Part shown: piece after piece, positions 43,447 to 51,818 of the stretch
How positions within the stretch are numbered: the stretch's first letter is position 1
Layout: each line of letters opens with the position of its first letter
Origin: Chryseobacterium sp. FH2
GTDB taxonomy: Bacteria > Bacteroidota > Bacteroidia > Flavobacteriales > Weeksellaceae
NCBI RefSeq assembly: GCF_001045455.1
Contig: NZ_LFNE01000009.1
Coordinates: 1 to 64,000, forward strand
DNA length: 64,000 bases
Direction of reading: 5' to 3'
The notes under the pieces: model-generated
Seen by the model: the letters and a program-made list of their open reading frames with translations, nothing else
Told to the model about the DNA's origin: nothing
Database searches by the model: none
Made by a program: the position numbers and the translations under genes

Positions 43447-43836
43447 GTGAAAACAGATTTGATAATGAAAGCTAATCCTAATATCCTGGTTACAGTATTA
43501 TTTTTTTTAACATTCTTAATGCATTTTTCTTTATGGAAATTTGTTTTTCATTTAGATGAAATTATAATTGTAAAGTTTTATCTTTTCTTAAGCGTTATGT
43601 TTATGATGATGATAACTCTCATTATTTTGATTAATAGAGTGGCGCCGCAATTTTTAGGTTTATCTGTGATTGGTTTGATACTTTTAAAGTTTGGCTTGAT
43701 GTATATGATTAGAAAAAAATTAAACTTTGAAGCTGTTCCAGACTATAAATTTCATTTTATAATACCGTATTTTGTCCTGACAACGCTGCTTACATACTAT
43801 GCGATTCGGCTAATTAATCATGACAAAAAACAGTAA
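43447..43836 (+). CDS. small membrane protein in the AtpI position
   Basis: 129 aa from GTG 43447; an ATG at 43465 (MKANPN) would give 123 aa and may be the true start. Four hydrophobic segments make it an integral membrane protein. It lies 59 bp before atpB, where many bacteria carry atpI, an assembly factor for the c-ring. Sequence similarity to AtpI is not obvious to me, so the role is inferred from position only. Confidence 0.65.
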   Translation: MKTDLIMKANPNILVTVLFFLTFLMHFSLWKFVFHLDEIIIVKFYLFLSVMFMMMITLIILINRVAPQFLGLSVIGLILLKFGLMYMIRKKLNFEAVPDYKFHFIIPYFVLTTLLTYYAIRLINHDKKQ

Positions 43837-43845
43837 AATTATTTA

Positions 43846-43874
43846 TTGAAACTTGAAAAATTATTATATTTTTG
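43846..43874 (+). promoter_or_regulatory. promoter directly before atpB
   Basis: TTG (43846-43848), 18 bp, TATTTTTG (43867-43874); leader of about 15 nt before the ATG at 43896. It allows atpB transcription independent of the small membrane gene upstream. Confidence 0.6.
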
Positions 43875-43895
43875 CACAACGAAAAAAACCTATCA

Positions 43896-44996
43896 ATGTT
43901 TAAGAAATTCGCAGTTTTATTCTACAGTATTTTTGTATTAAACTTAGTGTCTGCACAGCACAGTGAGGCTACTGCTGAGGCAGTTCCGGCTCAAGAGCTA
44001 TCAGAAAAGGATAAAGTAAGTAAAGAAAACAAAGAGTTCATCGAACATCACTTGTTGGATGCACACGACTTTACATTGATGGTTGATAAAGAAGGTCATC
44101 ATATTGGTTTTCCTCTTCCTGTTATTTTTTATGATAATGGTTTTCATTCTTTCATGAGCAACAAAGAAGGTTTCATGCATGGTGAGCCTACAGAGGTAGA
44201 TGGTTCTTTTTATAAATTACACCACGAGAAAATTTACAAAACTGATGCGGCTGGAACTTTAACTTTTGATAAAGAAGGTCATGCAACTTCTGAAAAAGTT
44301 TTAGATCTATCGATAACTAAAAGTGTACTTATTATTTTATTAGTATCAATTTTTATGTTGGTATTATTTGGAGGAATGGCCAAATCGTATAAGAAATCTG
44401 TTGTGCCTACTGGTGCTGCTAGGTTTTTGGAGCCATTAATCATTTTTGTTAGAGATGAAATTGCTATTCCTAATATCGGCCATAAGTATAAAAGATTTAT
44501 GGGATATTTATTAACAGTATTCTTCTTTATCTTATTCTTAAACGTATTAGGATTAATGCCTTTCGGAATCAATGTTACAGGTAATATTACAATGACATTC
44601 TTCTTGGCAATTCTTACTTATTTAATTACTACATTCTCAGCCAATAAAGATTATTGGAAACATATTTTCTGGATGCCGGGTGTACCTGTTCCTATGAAAT
44701 TAATTATGTTGCCAATCGAGTTATTAGGAACTATTACTAAACCATTTGCTTTAATGATTCGTCTTTTTGCAAATATGACTGCGGGTCACATTGTAGTAAT
44801 GAGTTTAATTGGATTGATATATGTATTTAAAAATGTTATTGCAGGAGTTGCATTCCCGTTCTTAACATTGGTAATTTATTTATTAGAAGTATTGGTAGCG
44901 TTCTTACAGGCTTATATCTTTACAATGTTATCAGCTTTGTTTATTGGAATGGCTGTGCAGGAGCATGAGCACGAGCATCATACTGCCGCTCATTAA
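43896..44996 (+). CDS. atpB: ATP synthase F0 subunit a
   Basis: 366 aa from the ATG at 43896 (MFKKFAV). It forms the proton half-channels beside the c-ring. A signal peptide (1-20, LVSAQ) and a periplasmic extension of roughly 120 residues precede the five-helix core, as in other Bacteroidetes; the essential Arg is in ALMIRLFANMTAGH. A His-rich tail (EHEHEHH) ends the protein. The longer frame from 43872 overlaps the promoter and is rejected. Confidence 0.95.
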   Translation: MFKKFAVLFYSIFVLNLVSAQHSEATAEAVPAQELSEKDKVSKENKEFIEHHLLDAHDFTLMVDKEGHHIGFPLPVIFYDNGFHSFMSNKEGFMHGEPTEVDGSFYKLHHEKIYKTDAAGTLTFDKEGHATSEKVLDLSITKSVLIILLVSIFMLVLFGGMAKSYKKSVVPTGAARFLEPLIIFVRDEIAIPNIGHKYKRFMGYLLTVFFFILFLNVLGLMPFGINVTGNITMTFFLAILTYLITTFSANKDYWKHIFWMPGVPVPMKLIMLPIELLGTITKPFALMIRLFANMTAGHIVVMSLIGLIYVFKNVIAGVAFPFLTLVIYLLEVLVAFLQAYIFTMLSALFIGMAVQEHEHEHHTAAH

Positions 44997-45034
44997 TAAA
45001 AAAATGTTAAACAAATTTTTTAAAATTATATATT

Positions 45035-45229
45035 ATGGAAATTCCTAAAATTGTAGGTGCTGGTATCGTAGTATTAGGTGTTGGTATTGGTCTTGGTAAA
45101 ATCGGAGCTGCTGCTCTTGAGGCTATCGCTAGACAACCAGAACAAGCTGGTAAAATTCAAACAGCTATGCTTATCGCTGCTGCACTTGTTGAAGGTGTTG
45201 CGTTTGCTGCTCTATTCGCAGTAAACTAA
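45035..45229 (+). CDS. atpE: ATP synthase F0 subunit c
   Basis: 64 aa, two helices with the polar loop ARQPEQ (32-37). The ion-binding carboxylate is Glu53 in ALVEGVAFA; the following Gly instead of Ser/Thr points to proton rather than sodium coupling. Followed by a strong intergenic hairpin (45240-45276). Confidence 0.96.
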   Translation: MEIPKIVGAGIVVLGVGIGLGKIGAAALEAIARQPEQAGKIQTAMLIAAALVEGVAFAALFAVN

Positions 45230-45239
45230 TTAAAACTAA

Positions 45240-45276
45240 AACCATTACCCGTAACGGTTGGTTACAGGTAATGGTT
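45240..45276 (+). repeat. stem-loop between atpE and atpF
   Basis: AACCATTACC (45240-45249) pairs with GGTAATGGTT (45267-45276), a C-A mismatch follows, and GTAAC (45251-45255) pairs with GTTAC (45261-45265) around GGTTG: 15 pairs in all. No T-run follows, so it is more likely a processing or stability element, or a partial attenuator, than a full terminator. Confidence 0.8.
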
Positions 45277-45315
45277 ATTTAAGAAAAAAAGTAATAATTA
45301 TTTATACATTATATA

Positions 45316-45813
45316 ATGGAATTAATTCATCAGTTTTCATCAGGATTATTTATTATCCAGTCTGTTATTTTTCTAGCACTATTATTTTTGTTAGGTAAAT
45401 TTGCTTGGAAGCCTATTTTAAAATCTATTAATGATAGAGAAACTTCTATTGTTGACGCTCTTAATCAAGCTAAATTGGCTAGAAAAGAGATGGAAACTTT
45501 AAAAGAGGATAATGAAAGAATCATTCGTGAAGCTAAAATCGAAAGAGATGCTATCCTTAAAGAAGCCAGAGAAATTAAAGATAGAATCGTAGGTGAAGCT
45601 AAAGATGCTGCTAAATCTGAAGGAGATAAATTAATTGAAGCTGCTAAACAGACTATCCAAGCTGAGAAAAATGCTGCGATGGCAGATATCAAAACTCAGA
45701 TTGGTGTTTTATCTGTAAACATCGCTGAGTCTATCTTGAAGCAAAAATTAGATAACAGCGAGGCCCAAAACGAATTAGTTCAAAATTATTTAAACAAATC
45801 TAACCTTAACTAA
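45316..45813 (+). CDS. atpF: ATP synthase F0 subunit b
   Basis: 165 aa: one N-terminal membrane helix (about 8-28) and a long charged coiled coil (40-150), the peripheral stalk. FAWKPI after the membrane helix is typical. The delta gene follows after 2 bp. Confidence 0.95.
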   Translation: MELIHQFSSGLFIIQSVIFLALLFLLGKFAWKPILKSINDRETSIVDALNQAKLARKEMETLKEDNERIIREAKIERDAILKEAREIKDRIVGEAKDAAKSEGDKLIEAAKQTIQAEKNAAMADIKTQIGVLSVNIAESILKQKLDNSEAQNELVQNYLNKSNLN

Positions 45814-45815
45814 TA

Positions 45816-46355
45816 ATGCTTACATCTAAAGTAGCTAAAAGATACGCACAAGGTTTACTTGATTTTACAAACGAATCAGGGCAAACGGCTACTGTATTTT
45901 CTGAAATGAAAGATGTAGTGAAACTGATGTCTCAATCTGCTGATTTGAACAAATTTTTCCTTACACCGTACATTGATTCCAAAAAGAAAATAGAAGTAGC
46001 AAAGGAGATTTTCAAAAGTTTATCACAGACTTCCCAAAATTTAATTACGTTGGTAATCAAACAAGGCCGTGAAAACCAATTGAAAAATATCGCTCAAGAA
46101 TTTATCAATAAAGTTGAAGATATCAACGGAGTACAGAGAATCACTCTTACGACGGCGACTCAGCTTTCAAAAGAGAACCTTGATCAGATTTTACAATCTA
46201 CCAATTTGGTAAACAAAAATTCAAACTATGATTTGAATTTACATGTAAAACCCGAAATTTTAGGAGGATATATCCTAAGAGTAGGAGACCAACAAGTGGA
46301 TGCGTCTGTGAAGACTAAGCTGAACCAAGTTAAAAAAGATTTTCAATTAAATTAA
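45816..46355 (+). CDS. atpH: ATP synthase F1 subunit delta
   Basis: 179 aa. RYAQGLLDF near the start and the C-terminal LGGYILRVGDQQVDASVKTKL are the OSCP/delta signatures. It links F1 to the b stalk. 18 bp before atpA. Confidence 0.95.
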   Translation: MLTSKVAKRYAQGLLDFTNESGQTATVFSEMKDVVKLMSQSADLNKFFLTPYIDSKKKIEVAKEIFKSLSQTSQNLITLVIKQGRENQLKNIAQEFINKVEDINGVQRITLTTATQLSKENLDQILQSTNLVNKNSNYDLNLHVKPEILGGYILRVGDQQVDASVKTKLNQVKKDFQLN

Positions 46356-46373
46356 GAAAAAAACAACCATACA

Positions 46374-47951
46374 ATGGCAGAAATAAATCCGGCAGAAGTA
46401 TCTGCGATCTTAAAACAGCAATTGGCCAACTTCGATACTCAATCAAACGTTGAGGAAGTAGGTACAGTTTTAACCATCGGTGATGGTATTGCTCGTGTAT
46501 ACGGGTTAGAAAACGTACAATACGGAGAGTTGGTGAAATTTTCTAGTGATGTAGAAGGTATTGTACTAAACCTTGAAGAAGACAACGTAGGTGTTGCTTT
46601 ATTGGGTGAAAGTAAATTAGTAAAAGAAGGAGACACAGTAAGAAGAACAAACAGAATTTCTTCTATCAAAGTAGGAGAAGGAATGTTAGGTAGAGTAGTA
46701 GATACTCTTGGTAACCCTATCGATGGTAAAGGTCCTATTACTGGGGATTTATACGAAATGCCATTGGAAAGAAAAGCTCCTGGAGTTATCTTCAGACAAC
46801 CGGTAACTGAACCTTTACAAACAGGTATCGTTGCGATTGATTCTATGATTCCTGTAGGAAGAGGTCAGAGAGAGCTTATCATTGGTGACAGACAGACAGG
46901 TAAAACTACTGTTGCGATTGATACTATCATTAACCAAAAAGAATTCTTTGATGCAGGCAAGCCTGTATATTGTATATATGTTGCTATTGGTCAGAAAGCT
47001 TCTACTGTAGCACAAATCGTAAAAACCCTTTCTGATAAAGGAGCTTTAGCATATACCGTAATTGTAGCGGCTAATGCATCAGATCCGGTTCCAATGCAGG
47101 TATATTCTGCAATGGCAGGGGCATCTATCGGAGAATTCTTCAGAGACACTGGTAGACCGGCGCTTATCGTTTATGATGATTTATCTAAACAAGCCGTTGC
47201 TTACCGTGAGCTTTCTCTGTTATTAAGAAGACCACCAGGCCGTGAGGCTTATCCTGGAGACGTTTTCTATCTTCACTCAAGATTATTGGAAAGAGCCGCG
47301 AAAGTTATCGCTGATGACCAAATTGCTAGCCAAATGAACGATTTACCAGATTCATTAAAACCAATCGTGAAAGGTGGCGGTTCATTAACAGCACTTCCTA
47401 TTATCGAAACTCAGGCTGGTGACGTTTCTGCGTATATTCCAACAAACGTAATCTCTATTACAGACGGACAGATCTTCTTGGAATCTGACTTGTTCAACTC
47501 AGGGGTGCGTCCTGCAATCAACGTGGGTATCTCTGTATCGAGAGTAGGAGGTAACGCTCAGATCAAATCAATGAAAAAAGTTTCTGGTACTCTTAAATTA
47601 GACCAGGCTCAATATAAAGAATTAGAAGCATTTGCTAAATTCGGTTCTGACCTTGATGCTTCTACTTTAGCGGTAATTTCTAAAGGAGAAAGAAACGTAG
47701 AGATTCTTAAACAACCAGTAAACTCTCCACTTCCTGTAGACAGCCAAGTTGCTATGATCTACGCTGGAACTGAGAACTTGCTAAGAAACGTGCCTATCAG
47801 AAAGGTAAAAGAATTCCAAATTGAATATATCGAGTTCCTAAGATCTAAGCATCCGGATACAATGGCTGCTATTAAAGCGGGGAAAATCGATGATTCTATC
47901 ACTGGTGTTCTTAAGCAGGCTGCTAACGATTTAGCTGCAAAATATAACTAA
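46374..47951 (+). CDS. atpA: ATP synthase F1 subunit alpha
   Basis: 525 aa. Walker A GDRQTGKT near residue 172, [11 protein letters not shown] before it, and the regulatory-site segment [14 protein letters not shown] are intact. It forms the non-catalytic nucleotide sites of F1. The catalytic beta subunit (atpD) and epsilon (atpC) are not in this operon. Confidence 0.98.
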   Translation: MAEINPAEVSAILKQQLANFDTQSNVEEVGTVLTIGDGIARVYGLENVQYGELVKFSSDVEGIVLNLEEDNVGVALLGESKLVKEGDTVRRTNRISSIKVGEGMLGRVVDTLGNPIDGKGPITGDLYEMPLERKAPGVIFRQPVTEPLQTGIVAIDSMIPVGRGQRELIIGDRQTGKTTVAIDTIINQKEFFDAGKPVYCIYVAIGQKASTVAQIVKTLSDKGALAYTVIVAANASDPVPMQVYSAMAGASIGEFFRDTGRPALIVYDDLSKQAVAYRELSLLLRRPPGREAYPGDVFYLHSRLLERAAKVIADDQIASQMNDLPDSLKPIVKGGGSLTALPIIETQAGDVSAYIPTNVISITDGQIFLESDLFNSGVRPAINVGISVSRVGGNAQIKSMKKVSGTLKLDQAQYKELEAFAKFGSDLDASTLAVISKGERNVEILKQPVNSPLPVDSQVAMIYAGTENLLRNVPIRKVKEFQIEYIEFLRSKHPDTMAAIKAGKIDDSITGVLKQAANDLAAKYN

Positions 47952-47954
47952 AAA

Positions 47955-48030
47955 TTAGTTGATGGTTTTTGGTTGATAGTTGACAGAATTTTCTAAAACT
48001 AGCAACCAACAACCGACAACCAACAACTAA
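47955..48030 (+). repeat. long imperfect inverted repeat between atpA and atpG
   Basis: A 32-nt left arm (47955-47986, TTAGTTGATGG-rich in GTTG) is largely complementary to the right arm (47999-48030, rich in CAACCAA) around a 12-nt loop, about 24 of 32 positions pairing. It fills almost all of the 85-bp gap and ends 6 bp before the atpG ATG. Confidence 0.7.
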
Positions 48031-48036
48031 CCCAAT

Positions 48037-48906
48037 ATGGCAAACTTAAAAGAAATACGAGGAAGAATTACGTCAATTTCATCTACGATGCAAATTACAC
48101 GTGCTATGAAAATGGTTTCGGCAGCGAAGCTAAAGAAGGCACAGGATGCAATCGTAATGTTAAGACCCTATTCTGAAAAACTACAAGAAATCATCCAGAA
48201 TGTAAATTCTAGTTCTGATCCTGATCAGATTTCTGTTTACGCTCAAAAGAGAGAGGTTAAAAAAGTACTTTTCATTGCTGTTACTTCAAACAGAGGTCTT
48301 GCTGGTGCCTTCAACTCATCTATCGTAAAAGAGCTTAATATTCAGTTTCAGAATAATTCTCAATATGAGATTGAAGTTCTTACAATCGGTAAAAAAGCTT
48401 ATGACGCTGTAAGAAGAAATCGTACGGTATATTCTAATGAAAGCGCCGTTTATGACAATCTAAACTTTGATACGGTTTCTCATGTTACTGAAGCAGTAAT
48501 GAGCAGTTTCAAAGAGGGTAAATTTGATGAAGTTTATGTAATTTACAATAAATTCGTTAATGCTGCGACTCAAGAAGTTACTACAGAGCAGGTTCTTCCG
48601 ATTTCAATGCCGGAAGTTGACGTTACAGAACCTCAGGTAGAAACCGATTATATTTTTGAACCCAATAGAGCTGAGATCTTAGATAATTTGATCCCAAAAT
48701 CTATTAAAACTCAAATTTTCAAGGCTGTTTTAGATTCAGTAGCATCTGAGCATGGTGCGAGAATGACTGCAATGCATAAAGCAACAGACAATGCCCAGGC
48801 TCTGAAAAATGACCTTGTAATCTTCTACAACAAAGCCAGACAGGCCGCTATTACAAACGAAATCCTAGAGATCGTTTCAGGAGCAGAAGCTTTGAAAAAT
48901 TCGTAA
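48037..48906 (+). CDS. atpG: ATP synthase F1 subunit gamma
   Basis: 289 aa, the central rotor. The N-terminal helix ANLKEIRGRITSISSTMQITRAMKMVSA-type start and the C-terminal ARQAAITNEILEIVSGAEAL are diagnostic. Last gene of the operon, followed by a terminator at 48930-48957. Confidence 0.97.
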   Translation: MANLKEIRGRITSISSTMQITRAMKMVSAAKLKKAQDAIVMLRPYSEKLQEIIQNVNSSSDPDQISVYAQKREVKKVLFIAVTSNRGLAGAFNSSIVKELNIQFQNNSQYEIEVLTIGKKAYDAVRRNRTVYSNESAVYDNLNFDTVSHVTEAVMSSFKEGKFDEVYVIYNKFVNAATQEVTTEQVLPISMPEVDVTEPQVETDYIFEPNRAEILDNLIPKSIKTQIFKAVLDSVASEHGARMTAMHKATDNAQALKNDLVIFYNKARQAAITNEILEIVSGAEALKNS

Positions 48907-48929
48907 AGCGTATTTTTAACAAAATATTA

Positions 48930-48957
48930 AAGCATCGAGGTAACTCGATGCTTTTTT
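48930..48957 (+). terminator. terminator of the atp operon
   Basis: AAGCATCGAG (48930-48939) pairs perfectly with CTCGATGCTT (48944-48953) around GTAA, followed by a T-run. Confidence 0.92.
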
Positions 48958-48983
48958 TGTTATTTTTATTTTGTATATCTTTG
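48957..48983 (+). promoter_or_regulatory. promoter of the CNNM/CorC gene
   Basis: TTG (48957-48959), 16 bp, TATCTTTG (48976-48983); spacing slightly short. The TTG comes directly from the T-run of the atp terminator. Confidence 0.5.
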
Positions 48984-49010
48984 TACCAATTAAATATATA
49001 TTATTTCTAA

Positions 49011-50369
49011 ATGGATTCGGACATAGTCAGGCTTTTATTGGCCTTATTTCTTGTATTATTAAATGGCTTTTTCGTAGCCGCAGAATTTTCAATTGTCAAA
49101 GTTCGTTACTCCCAAATCCAGTTAAAAGCAGCCGAAGGTAATTCCATGGCAAAGCAGGCAGAGCACATTATCAAGCATCTTGATGAATATCTTTCTGCTA
49201 CACAGCTTGGTATTACACTGGCATCCCTTGCCTTAGGTTGGGTAGGAGAAAGCGCTTTGCACCATGTTGTTGAAAGTATTTTTCATTCTCTGAACGTTGA
49301 ATTGGCTCAGACAACAATTACCACAGTTTCAGTGGTTACCAGTTTTGTATTAATTACAGTTATGCATATTGTATTTGGTGAACTTATTCCTAAATCAATA
49401 GCGATCAGAAAATCGGAATCTACTACAATGGCAACTGCAGTTCCATTACGGGTTTTTTATACCGTTTTCAAACCATTTATCTGGTTGATGAATTTAATGT
49501 CTAATACTTTTTTAAGATTAATAAAAATTCATCCTGCATCCGAACAGGAAATACACTCTACGGAAGAGCTTCAGCTTTTGGTAAAACAAAGTGCTGACAG
49601 TGGAGAAATTGAAGAGGAAAACTATGAAATTATTAAAAATGCGTTTGATTTTACAGATCATTCAGCAAAACAAATCATGGTTCCTCGTCAAAACATTACG
49701 TCAATTGATTTTGAAGAAGATATCAACGAAATTATTAATAAAATCATGGATAGCGGATATTCACGTATCCCGGTGTATGTAGATTCTATTGATAATGTAA
49801 TAGGTATTTTATATACAAAAGAGATTATAAGAGAGTTTGTTAAGAGAAAAGGAGAGCTTAATCATGAGGATCTGAAAGAACTCATGCGTGATGCTTTTTT
49901 CGTGGTTGGAAGTAAAAAGATTTCAGACTTATTAAAAATTTTCCAACAGAAAAAACAGCATTTAGCAATTGTCATTGACGAGTTTGGAGGTACGGAAGGT
50001 ATTATCACACTTGAAGACATTTTGGAAGAATTGGTAGGTGAAATTCAGGATGAAGAAGATGATGAAGAGAAAATTGTTGATAAGATAGGAGATCACACCT
50101 ATTGGGTACAGGCCACTCAGCCTTTGGACGAAATCAACGAATTTTTACCTAAAAAATTATCTCTTTCCGAAGAGAGTGAATATAATTCTTTAGCAGGATT
50201 TATTCTTCATGCATTGGAAGATATCCCGGAAGAAAACCAGGAATTTGACCTTGAACATTACCATTTCAAAATACTGAAAATGAATAATAAAAGTGTAGAA
50301 TTGGTGGAATTGGTTTATAACGAGCCAAATAATGTCAATGATTTGGCAGACAAATTAGGTGAAGTTTAA
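49011..50369 (+). CDS. hemolysin-family CNNM/CorC protein
   Basis: 452 aa. DUF21/CNNM membrane domain (1-190, about 4 helices), paired CBS domains (about 205-335, IMVPRQNITSIDF and the conserved IVIDEFGGTEGIITLEDILEELVGEI), and a CorC/HlyC C-terminal domain (355-440). Family members act in magnesium or cobalt export; the name hemolysin is historical. clpS follows 14 bp later. Confidence 0.93.
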   Translation: MDSDIVRLLLALFLVLLNGFFVAAEFSIVKVRYSQIQLKAAEGNSMAKQAEHIIKHLDEYLSATQLGITLASLALGWVGESALHHVVESIFHSLNVELAQTTITTVSVVTSFVLITVMHIVFGELIPKSIAIRKSESTTMATAVPLRVFYTVFKPFIWLMNLMSNTFLRLIKIHPASEQEIHSTEELQLLVKQSADSGEIEEENYEIIKNAFDFTDHSAKQIMVPRQNITSIDFEEDINEIINKIMDSGYSRIPVYVDSIDNVIGILYTKEIIREFVKRKGELNHEDLKELMRDAFFVVGSKKISDLLKIFQQKKQHLAIVIDEFGGTEGIITLEDILEELVGEIQDEEDDEEKIVDKIGDHTYWVQATQPLDEINEFLPKKLSLSEESEYNSLAGFILHALEDIPEENQEFDLEHYHFKILKMNNKSVELVELVYNEPNNVNDLADKLGEV

Positions 50370-50383
50370 TATATAAGATTACA

Positions 50384-50686
50384 ATGATTTTTTATAACAT
50401 AAAAGATTATGAAGATCCAAAACGTAAGTACGAAGAAGAAGTCCTTGTTTTGGATGATACGGATGAAGTTTATAAATTAATTTTGCATAATGATGATATT
50501 CATACGTTTGATTATGTAATAGATTGTCTCATAGAAATTTGTAAACATACTTTAGAACAGGCCGAACAATGCACCATGTTGGTGCATTACAAAGGTAAAT
50601 GCACGGTAAAAACAGGCTCAATGGATTTGCTGAAGCCGATGCACGAAAAACTTATTTCAAGAAGTTTAACAAGTGAAATCGTATAA
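50384..50686 (+). CDS. clpS: ClpS adaptor protein
   Basis: 100 aa. LILHNDDIHTFDYVIDCLIEI is the ClpS core; it delivers N-degron substrates to ClpAP. It has the Asn-Asp-Asp of the substrate pocket and probably shares a transcript with the upstream CNNM gene. Confidence 0.93.
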   Translation: MIFYNIKDYEDPKRKYEEEVLVLDDTDEVYKLILHNDDIHTFDYVIDCLIEICKHTLEQAEQCTMLVHYKGKCTVKTGSMDLLKPMHEKLISRSLTSEIV

Positions 50687-50690
50687 AATG

Positions 50691-50719
50691 AAGCTCTAAC
50701 TTTGGTTAGGGCTTTTTTA
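50691..50719 (+). terminator. terminator after clpS
   Basis: AAGCTCTAAC (50691-50700) pairs with GTTAGGGCTT (50705-50714) around TTTG with one mismatch, then Ts. Confidence 0.82.
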
Positions 50720-50750
50720 ATTAAAACAATTTCCATCTGCTTTATTTTAT

Positions 50751-50777
50751 TTGCATTCATCTAAAATAGTATATTTG
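50751..50777 (+). promoter_or_regulatory. promoter of the udk operon
   Basis: TTG (50751-50753), 16 bp, TATATTTG (50770-50777), 26 bp before the udk ATG. The -7 box is perfect; the spacer is a little short. Confidence 0.55.
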
Positions 50778-50802
50778 TAAAAACTATAAAGAAACAAATA
50801 GA

Positions 50803-51417
50803 ATGCTTGTAATAGGAATTGCAGGAGGTACAGGATCCGGCAAAACTACGGTTGTTGACAAAATACTTCAACAGCTTGATATCGAAGGTATGAACATCCT
50901 TTCTCAGGATAATTATTATCATGATAATCAAAATCTTACACTTACGGAAAGAGAAGCTTTAAACTATGATCATCCTAAGTCTATTGATTTTGAACTGATG
51001 TTGAAACACGTAAAAGCACTAAAAAATAATGAGTCGATTGAGCAGCCTATTTACAGCTTTGTGACGCATTCCAGAACCGGAGATCATGTCACTGTAGAAC
51101 CTAAAAATGTATTGGTAGTAGAAGGAATTCTGGTTCTTACCAATAAGGAATTATTGAAAGAGTTTGATTTAAAAGTGTTTGTGCATGCAGATTCTGATGA
51201 AAGATTGATTCGAAGGATAAGGAGAGATACACAAGAAAGGGGAAGAGATTTGAGTGAAGTATTGCACCGTTATCAGACGACTCTGAAGCCAATGCATCAG
51301 GAATTTATTGAGCCTTCAAAAAACGAAGCGGATTTAATTATCCCGAACATGAGGCAGAATTCCGTAGCCATTGATTTTTTGACTACTGTTATTAAAAACT
51401 CGTTGAAAAAACATTAA
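50803..51417 (+). CDS. udk: uridine kinase
   Basis: 204 aa. Walker A GGTGSGKTT (8-16), followed by SQDNYYHD and DHPKSIDFELM, are uridine/cytidine kinase motifs; it phosphorylates uridine in pyrimidine salvage. It leads a unit with the FtsB-like gene 2 bp downstream. Confidence 0.96.
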   Translation: MLVIGIAGGTGSGKTTVVDKILQQLDIEGMNILSQDNYYHDNQNLTLTEREALNYDHPKSIDFELMLKHVKALKNNESIEQPIYSFVTHSRTGDHVTVEPKNVLVVEGILVLTNKELLKEFDLKVFVHADSDERLIRRIRRDTQERGRDLSEVLHRYQTTLKPMHQEFIEPSKNEADLIIPNMRQNSVAIDFLTTVIKNSLKKH

Positions 51418-51419
51418 AA

Positions 51420-51776
51420 ATGAAAGAGAATAAACTTATTAAAGATATCCAGCCAAAGTCTGAAACATTAAAAGTTATTCAAAAATATGTTTTGAATAAA
51501 TATACAATTACGATTTGCCTGTTTCTGGTTTGGATGATTTTCTTTGATAAAACTTCGTTTTTGGTAATCAATGAACTGAATGGAGAGATTAACAAATACG
51601 AAGAACAACTCCAATATTATAAAGCGGAATATGAAAAAAATGACACGTTTTATAAAAAACTGATGAATAATAAATCTGAAAAAGAAAAATACGCAAGAGA
51701 AAATTACTTTATGAAAAAACCGGATGAAGAGATTTTCATTCTAGTGGTTGACAGCGCAAATATTGCCAGGAAATAA
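51420..51776 (+). CDS. FtsB/DivIC-family septum formation protein
   Basis: 118 aa. One membrane helix (about 28-46) followed by a short coiled coil (52-85, NELNGEINKYEEQLQYYKAEY) and a C-terminal segment KYARENYFMKKPDEEIF, the FtsB/DivIC pattern. It takes part in divisome assembly with FtsL/FtsQ. Directly behind udk (2 bp). Confidence 0.88.
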   Translation: MKENKLIKDIQPKSETLKVIQKYVLNKYTITICLFLVWMIFFDKTSFLVINELNGEINKYEEQLQYYKAEYEKNDTFYKKLMNNKSEKEKYARENYFMKKPDEEIFILVVDSANIARK

Positions 51777-51787
51777 TCACTCATAAT

Positions 51788-51815
51788 TTATAATTCTAAA
51801 CTTATAATTCTAAAC
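51788..51815 (+). repeat. 14-bp tandem direct repeat before mutA
   Basis: TTATAATTCTAAAC occurs twice in a row (51788-51801 and 51802-51815), directly before the mutA ATG at 51819. It may be a duplication accident or affect translation initiation. Confidence 0.85.
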
Positions 51816-51818
51816 TAA

